DNA from: Alphaproteobacteria bacterium
GTDB taxonomy: Bacteria; Pseudomonadota; Alphaproteobacteria; Caulobacterales; Maricaulaceae
Length of the DNA: 64,000 bases
Direction of reading: 5' to 3'
Assembly: GCA_024742735.1 (NCBI GenBank)
Contig: JANSXV010000003.1
Coordinates: forward strand, 124,001-188,000
Both the position numbers and the translations under genes were made by a program. The notes beneath the pieces are model-generated. The model was not told the DNA's origin, did not search any database, and saw only the letters and a program-made list of their open reading frames with translations. Positions 59,309 to 64,000 of the stretch are shown in pieces (positions within the stretch are counted from its first letter, which is position 1; every line of letters begins with the position of its first letter).

Positions 59309-59572
59309 GGTGATACTCCCTGGTTGATACCCGCGCCGCGACCCACAGTCCCCGGCCATGGCCCAGCTTCTGCGCGATGGCGGACCGGGCGGCAAGGGGT
59401 GCGCGAGAGCGCCGCAGCGGTTTCACAAGCCTTAAACGAATCCGTCGCGCAGCTGTCACGCAGGGCGCTCATAAACCCATTCCGACGCGGGGGTCATGCC
59501 GATTCCCGCGCGGTCCGTCGTGGCGTGACCACTCGGGCCATAGAGCAATCGGGTTCTTTAGGGGGAATCGCC

Positions 59573-62368
59573 ATGAAGCGTTTCGCATCCATGCTCGGCA
59601 CGGCTTCCGTGCTGGCGCTCACCGCCGCCGGCTTCGCGCAGGCTGGCGAAATCGTTGGCCGCGTCACTGAAGCGACGGGCGATGTCGGGCTTGAGGGCGC
59701 CATCGTGCGCATCACCGAGACCGGCCAGACCGTGGCGGCGGGCCGCGATGGCGCGTTCCGCTTCGCGGGCGTTCCCGCCGGCGATTACACGCTGACCATC
59801 TCCTATCTCGGCGCAGACGTTGAAACGCGCAACGTCTCGCTGGCCACTGACGCCAGCGAAGCGAACCTGGCCATCGCGCTCGGCGCGGATGTGGCGGTCA
59901 CCGACAACATCCTCATCGTCGGTCAACGCGGTCAGCTGACCAGCGCCATCAACCGCCAGCGCGCCGCCGACGGTCTGGTCGCGGTGCTCGCCGCCGACAG
60001 CGTCGACCGCCTGCCCGACGAAAACGTCGCCGAAGCCGCGCGCCGCATCTCCGGCGTCAACGTGCTGAACGACCAGGGCGAAGGCCGCTTCGTCTCGATC
60101 CGCGGCATCGACCCGAACCTGAACACCACGACGGTCAACGGCGTGCGCCTGCCGTCCCCGGAAGCCGACAACCGCCAGGTTCCGCTGGACGTGCTGGACA
60201 GCGACGTGCTGTCCTCCATCGTCATCTCCAAGTCGCTGACCCCGGACATGCCGGGCGACACGATCGGCGGCAATATCGAGATCGAGACCCTGTCGGGCCT
60301 GGATCAGGATGACCGCCTGTTCCAGATCAGCGCGCGCGGCATCTACGCCGACATCGTAGAAGATTACGGCTATCGCGGCTCTGTGACCTTCGCCGACAAC
60401 TTCATGGACGGCCGCCTGGGTCTGGCGTTCTCGCTGTCTGATCAGAAGCGCGAGTTCGGCTCCGACAACGCCGAGACCGACGGCGGATGGGAAACCGGCG
60501 AGAGCGTGCCCTATCCCGGCGAGTTCGAGCTGCGCAATTACGACATCACCCGCGAGCGCACCTCCATCGTGTTCAACCTGGACTTCGACGCCAGAGAGAG
60601 CACGAACCTGTACCTGCGCACCACCTATTCGGACTTCTCCGACCAGGAGTACCGCTCGCGCGTCGAGAACAAGTTTGAAGATCCCGACTTCGACCCGGTC
60701 CGCTCCAGCGGCGGCGGCGCCTTCTTCGATCCGGCCTCCGGCGACGAGTTCGAAGTGGACCGCGACATCAAGGATCGTCTGGAAGAACAGACCATCTACG
60801 CCATCGCCGTTGGCGGCGAGACCGTGACCGGCCCCTGGTCGTTCGATTATCAGCTGGCTTACGCCTTCGCCGAGGAAAGTGAACCGGACCGCATCGACTC
60901 CGGCTTCCGCGCCAAGTTCGACACCGGCATTTTCGGCGTGAACGTCAATGACGCCCAGCTGCCCCAGGTCATCTTCGGCGACGCCGCGTCCGAGGCGGCT
61001 TATCTGGACGCGTCCAACTACGAGTTCGACGACCTGGAATTCCTGAACGGGACGGCTCAGGACGAAGAATGGTCGTTCGAGTTCAACGCCCGCCGCGACA
61101 CGCGCTTCGGCCAGCACTACGGCCACGTGCAGGCTGGCTTCCAGTACCGGACCCGGGACAAGTCCTACGACGCGACGACCCTGGTGTTCGACGGCTATGA
61201 CGACGGGTCTGGCAACGACCTGACGCTCGCAAGCTTCGCCCAAATGGTGGACTACGCCTTGGCCACCGATTTCGGCCCGGCGCCGGATCCGGCGGCGGTG
61301 CGCAGCTTCTTCAACACCAACCGCGGCAATTTCGAGCTCAATGACGACGACACGTTGTTCGCCAGCGCCGGCGACGACTACTCGGCGGCCGAAGACGTGC
61401 TGTCGGGCTATGTCATGGGCTCTGTGGACATCGACGCCCTGCGCATCGTGGCCGGCGTGCGGGTGGAGAAAACCGAGTTCGAAACCACCGGCAACCAGAT
61501 CGATGAAGACACGGTCACGGTGACCTCGGTCAGCGCGTCCAACGACTACACCGACGTTCTGCCCAGCGTGAACCTGCGTTACGAAGCGTCCGAGCGGATG
61601 GTCCTGCGCGGCGCCTACTACGCCTCGATCTCCCGCCCGAACCTGGCGCAGACCGCCCCGCGCATCGTCATCGACGACGATGACGAGGCCGAAGCCGGCA
61701 ACCCGGATCTTGACCGTCAGCAGGCCCACAACTTCGATGCGGCGATCGAATACTACCCCAACCGCGACGCGGTGGTGTCCGGCGGCGTGTTCTACAAGTC
61801 GATCGACAACCTGATCGCCACCTTCGTGGACAGCAATCCGGGCCCGATCAACGGCGCCCCGATCCAGGAGCTGACCACCTTCGCCAATATCGAGGAAGCC
61901 GACCTGCTCGGCGTGGAGCTGAACTATCAGCAGGCCCTGACCATGCTGCCCAGCGTGCTCCAACACGTCATCATCGGCGCCAACTACACCTATGTGGACT
62001 CCGAAGCGACGCTTCCGGACGGCCGCACGGTGACGCTGCCGCTGCAGTCGCAGAACATCTACAACCTGATCCTGGGTTATGATGACGGCCGGCTCGATCT
62101 GCGCGCCGCGGTGTCCTATCGCGACGACTATATCGACGAGCTCGGCGATGCGGCGAACGAGGACCGCATCGTGCTGGAGCACACCCAGCTCGACCTGTCG
62201 GCCCGCTACGATGTGACCGAGGCCCTGCGCCTGTACTTCGACGCGAAGAACGTGTTCGACGAGCCGTTCCGCGCCGCCTTCCGCGACGGCGGCCGCGAGC
62301 TGAACAGCCAGTATGAAGAGTATGGCTGGCAGCTCCAGTTCGGCTTCCGCTACACCTTCGGGAACTAA
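59573..62368 (+). CDS. TonB-dependent receptor with N-terminal carboxypeptidase-regulatory-like domain
   Basis: This 931-residue outer-membrane receptor has a signal peptide (to about 24), a beta-sandwich CarboxypepD-reg-like domain (about 25-105), the plug (about 110-235, with RLPDENVAEAARRISGVNVL) and a beta barrel ending in FGFRYTFGN with the C-terminal aromatic signature. This is the class common in Caulobacter and Xanthomonas, often for sugars or peptides. The ATG at 59573 follows a GGGGG site. A strong terminator follows. Confidence 0.93.
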   Translation: MKRFASMLGTASVLALTAAGFAQAGEIVGRVTEATGDVGLEGAIVRITETGQTVAAGRDGAFRFAGVPAGDYTLTISYLGADVETRNVSLATDASEANLAIALGADVAVTDNILIVGQRGQLTSAINRQRAADGLVAVLAADSVDRLPDENVAEAARRISGVNVLNDQGEGRFVSIRGIDPNLNTTTVNGVRLPSPEADNRQVPLDVLDSDVLSSIVISKSLTPDMPGDTIGGNIEIETLSGLDQDDRLFQISARGIYADIVEDYGYRGSVTFADNFMDGRLGLAFSLSDQKREFGSDNAETDGGWETGESVPYPGEFELRNYDITRERTSIVFNLDFDARESTNLYLRTTYSDFSDQEYRSRVENKFEDPDFDPVRSSGGGAFFDPASGDEFEVDRDIKDRLEEQTIYAIAVGGETVTGPWSFDYQLAYAFAEESEPDRIDSGFRAKFDTGIFGVNVNDAQLPQVIFGDAASEAAYLDASNYEFDDLEFLNGTAQDEEWSFEFNARRDTRFGQHYGHVQAGFQYRTRDKSYDATTLVFDGYDDGSGNDLTLASFAQMVDYALATDFGPAPDPAAVRSFFNTNRGNFELNDDDTLFASAGDDYSAAEDVLSGYVMGSVDIDALRIVAGVRVEKTEFETTGNQIDEDTVTVTSVSASNDYTDVLPSVNLRYEASERMVLRGAYYASISRPNLAQTAPRIVIDDDDEAEAGNPDLDRQQAHNFDAAIEYYPNRDAVVSGGVFYKSIDNLIATFVDSNPGPINGAPIQELTTFANIEEADLLGVELNYQQALTMLPSVLQHVIIGANYTYVDSEATLPDGRTVTLPLQSQNIYNLILGYDDGRLDLRAAVSYRDDYIDELGDAANEDRIVLEHTQLDLSARYDVTEALRLYFDAKNVFDEPFRAAFRDGGRELNSQYEEYGWQLQFGFRYTFGN

Positions 62369-62395
62369 ACCGAAACTGAAGCCTGCGCCTGTCGA

Positions 62396-62432
62396 AGCCC
62401 CCGGAAGCGCCGCTTCCGGGGGCTTTCCTTTT
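62396..62432 (+). terminator. Rho-independent terminator after the TonB receptor
   Basis: A perfect 13-bp stem (AGCCCCCGGAAGC with GCTTCCGGGGGCT) and GCC loop, then TTCCTTTT, 28 bp after the stop codon. Confidence 0.9.
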
Positions 62433-62485
62433 GGGCGCCGCGCAAGTCTTGCCTGCTCGTCTTCCGCGCCGTATGTCCCGTCCTT

Positions 62486-62890
62486 GTGAACCTGATCCTT
62501 CGCCTCCTCTGCGCCGCACTGGTGGCGCAGCTTTCGCTCATGGCTCCGGCCATGGGTGGAGCGACGGCGCAAGGTCATGGGGTCGATCCGGCCGAGCTGA
62601 TCTGTTCCAGCCATGCCGACTCCCCCGAGATTCGCGCTGCGCTCGCTGAACTGAGCGAAGCTGTCGGGCATGGACGCGCCCATGGGTCTCATGACCCGGC
62701 GCCCCATGACCATGACGAACATTGCCCGGCCTGCGCGCTCGCCAAGGCGATGAGCCTGCCGGAGGCGGCGACGCTCGCAGCGCTGACCGCCCTGTCCTTC
62801 CCGTGCGCCACCCCGCGTGCTGACCGCGCGTCGCCGCGTCAGACCGCCGGCCCGCCGGTGGGCCTGCGCGCCCCGCCCCTGACCGTCTGA
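62486..62890 (+). CDS. DUF2946-like small exported protein
   Basis: This 134-residue protein starts at a GTG with an N-terminal signal (LILRLLCAALVAQLSLMAPA). It has a His-rich middle (HGRAHGSHDPAPHDHDEHCPACALA), split here as HDPAPHDHDEH and HCPACA. DUF2946 proteins have such HxxxxxHCxxC motifs and lie beside TonB receptors for metals such as copper. It sits 82 bp before the next TonB receptor and probably forms an operon with it. Confidence 0.75.
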   Translation: MNLILRLLCAALVAQLSLMAPAMGGATAQGHGVDPAELICSSHADSPEIRAALAELSEAVGHGRAHGSHDPAPHDHDEHCPACALAKAMSLPEAATLAALTALSFPCATPRADRASPRQTAGPPVGLRAPPLTV

Positions 62891-62972
62891 TCTCTCCCGA
62901 TAGAGCGCCGCCGGCCAGTCCGGCGGCCCGCTGGCGCGTGCTGCGCCGATCAGATGTTCAAGGACTCTTTCC

Positions 62973-64000
62973 ATGACCTCCGCTTTATTGCTGAGCGCGG
63001 CTGCGCTCGCCCTTCAGGCCGGCGCCGACGCTCCGGCCGCCGAACAGCAGGCCCGCCCGGCCTGGGTCGACGTGATCACCGTCACCGGACGCCCGGTCGA
63101 CCAGGCCGCTGACGCCGTCATCGCCCTTTCCGCCCCGCCCGCCGAGCCGGATGCGGCCGCCCTGATCGCCCGCCTGCCCGGCGCGGCCCTCATCGACAAC
63201 GGCGCGCTGTCAGGACAGGTGCAGTATCGCGGCCTGTTCGGCCCGCGCGTGGCCGTGGCCATCAACGGCCAGCGCTTCGCCTCCGGCGGGCCGAACCTGA
63301 TGGACCCGCCGCTGCACTATGCGCCGGCGCCGCTTCTGGACCGCATTGAACTGACCCGAGGCCCGGCCCCGGTCAGCGCCGGCCCGGCCTTGAGCGCGCG
63401 GGCGAACGCCGTGCTGAAGTCCATCGACTACGCCCCTGGCGCCGAACCGGTTTTCTCCGCCGATCTGACCAGCATCGTGAGGTCGGTGGATGAAAGCATC
63501 GCCGTAGGAGGCGTGGCCGGCGTCGCCACAAGGCGCCAGCGCGTTCAGGTGCTGGCCTCGGTTGAGGAAGGCGGCGATCTGCAAACGCCCGTGGCGACCC
63601 TCGACGGCACGCAGCACGAGCGCGTGGTCTATGGCGCAGGCTACGCCGCGCGCCTCACTGAGGCGGTGGAGTTCACCCTGGACCTGCGCCGTCAGGAGAC
63701 CGGGCCGACGGGCAATCCGCCCTTCCCCATGGACATCCGCTATTTCGACACCAACACCGCGCGCGCCGGGCTGAGCTTCGATGATGGCGGCGTGTGGCGG
63801 TTCAACGCGGCGCTGAGCCATGCCCGCGTCGACCATGCCATGAACAATTTCGACCTGCGGCCCGCGCCCATGGCGATGAGCCTGCGCGAAACCTTCGCTT
63901 CGGCCGAAACCGCAGCGCTGGAAGCTCAGGCTGAACGTGATCTCGCCGGCGGCGTCCTGCGCATGGGTGCGGACCACGAAGCGAGCCGTCACGATGTGAC
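62973..64000 (+). CDS. TonB-dependent receptor, 3' end beyond the window
   Basis: The frame is open to the window edge (342 codons seen). A short signal (LLLSAAALALQAGADA) is followed by a TonB-box-like DVITVTG and the plug, with SGQVQYRGLFGPRVAVAING and LDRIELTRGPAPVSAG. The early barrel strands follow. It lacks the N-terminal extension of the other receptor. With the His-rich DUF2946 protein just upstream, metal (copper-type) uptake is a plausible role. Confidence 0.88.
   Translation, partial: MTSALLLSAAALALQAGADAPAAEQQARPAWVDVITVTGRPVDQAADAVIALSAPPAEPDAAALIARLPGAALIDNGALSGQVQYRGLFGPRVAVAINGQRFASGGPNLMDPPLHYAPAPLLDRIELTRGPAPVSAGPALSARANAVLKSIDYAPGAEPVFSADLTSIVRSVDESIAVGGVAGVATRRQRVQVLASVEEGGDLQTPVATLDGTQHERVVYGAGYAARLTEAVEFTLDLRRQETGPTGNPPFPMDIRYFDTNTARAGLSFDDGGVWRFNAALSHARVDHAMNNFDLRPAPMAMSLRETFASAETAALEAQAERDLAGGVLRMGADHEASRHDV

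Noticed and set aside
57194-59572. Upstream extension of the TonB-receptor frame
   Set aside because: It overlaps the BNR lipoprotein on the other strand; the signal peptide and ribosome site place the start at 59573.
59558-62974. A 1138-codon minus-strand frame opposite the TonB receptor
   Set aside because: Shadow frame; composition is rich in Val, Gly, His and Arg as expected from the reverse of a GC-rich gene.
1-64000. CRISPR arrays, insertion sequences and rRNA genes
   Set aside because: No regularly spaced short repeats, transposase genes or rRNA sequence were seen.

Overview
The window is about 64 kb of GC-rich DNA (roughly 65% G+C by eye) with dense, mostly intact genes. The organism looks like an alphaproteobacterium of the Caulobacterales/Maricaulales type. 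This is inferred from the rpsU-COQ9 divergent pair, the alpha-type S21 protein, large TonB-dependent receptors with an N-terminal carboxypeptidase-regulatory-like domain, and the gene styles. No 16S rRNA is present to confirm it.

Layout, left to right. (1) 1-6419: cytochrome bd oxidase cydABX on the minus strand and its assembly ABC transporter cydDC divergent on the plus strand. (2) 6438-8944: a small membrane protein, a YgjP-like metallopeptidase, a four-helix-type membrane protein behind a large dyad, and a VOC lipoprotein. (3) 8961-14095: an acyl-CoA cluster (CitE-like lyase, MaoC hydratase, acyl-CoA dehydrogenase, two CaiB-type CoA transferases) behind a promoter that carries a TTGTCC/GGACAA operator. 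It most resembles pathways for C5 dicarboxylic acids such as itaconate, mesaconate or citramalate. (4) 14192-20145: a small VDSFPD-repeat protein of the probable 7(1) septoil-knot family, an alpha/beta hydrolase, a methyltransferase, a DksA-like protein with a broken zinc finger, DinB, DUF1499 and a NatAB-like exporter. (5) 20246-30045: rpsU without a canonical start codon, COQ9, an APH-like/P-loop kinase with a lycopene-cyclase-like flavoprotein, a TetR regulator, a penicillin-acylase-family hydrolase, a D-aminoacylase-like amidohydrolase and a bacterial MEST homologue. (6) 30173-35305: proline synthesis and uptake (proB, proC, proA, putP). (7) 35521-37350: an unrecognised secreted protein next to tRNA-Arg(CCT).

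From 37545 to 57015 lies a 19.4-kb integrated genomic island. It is bounded by a 48-bp direct repeat that covers the 5' half of tRNA-Arg(CCT), and its tyrosine integrase sits at the right end. Its cargo is: a cupin/flavin-monooxygenase operon with a divergent LysR regulator; an AlpA-like excisionase and a HUH replication-type protein around an AT-rich stretch; a quinone-reductase-like/SnoaL operon divergent from a TetR gene with two candidate operators; several small genes; an unknown secreted protein flanked by a duplicated 228-bp block; and a type I restriction-modification operon (hsdM, hsdS, hsdR) with a RelE/HigB-type toxin-antitoxin pair, carrying its own operator, inside it.

Beyond the island, 57086-64000 holds a BNR-repeat lipoprotein divergent from a TonB-dependent receptor, then a DUF2946-type small protein and a second TonB receptor cut off by the window end. 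The most novel items are the probable AUC start of rpsU, the knotted-repeat protein, the island's use of the tRNA 5' half (which would swap promoters between tRNA and integrase), the duplicated terminator-operator block around a cargo gene, and the toxin-antitoxin pair embedded in the restriction operon.
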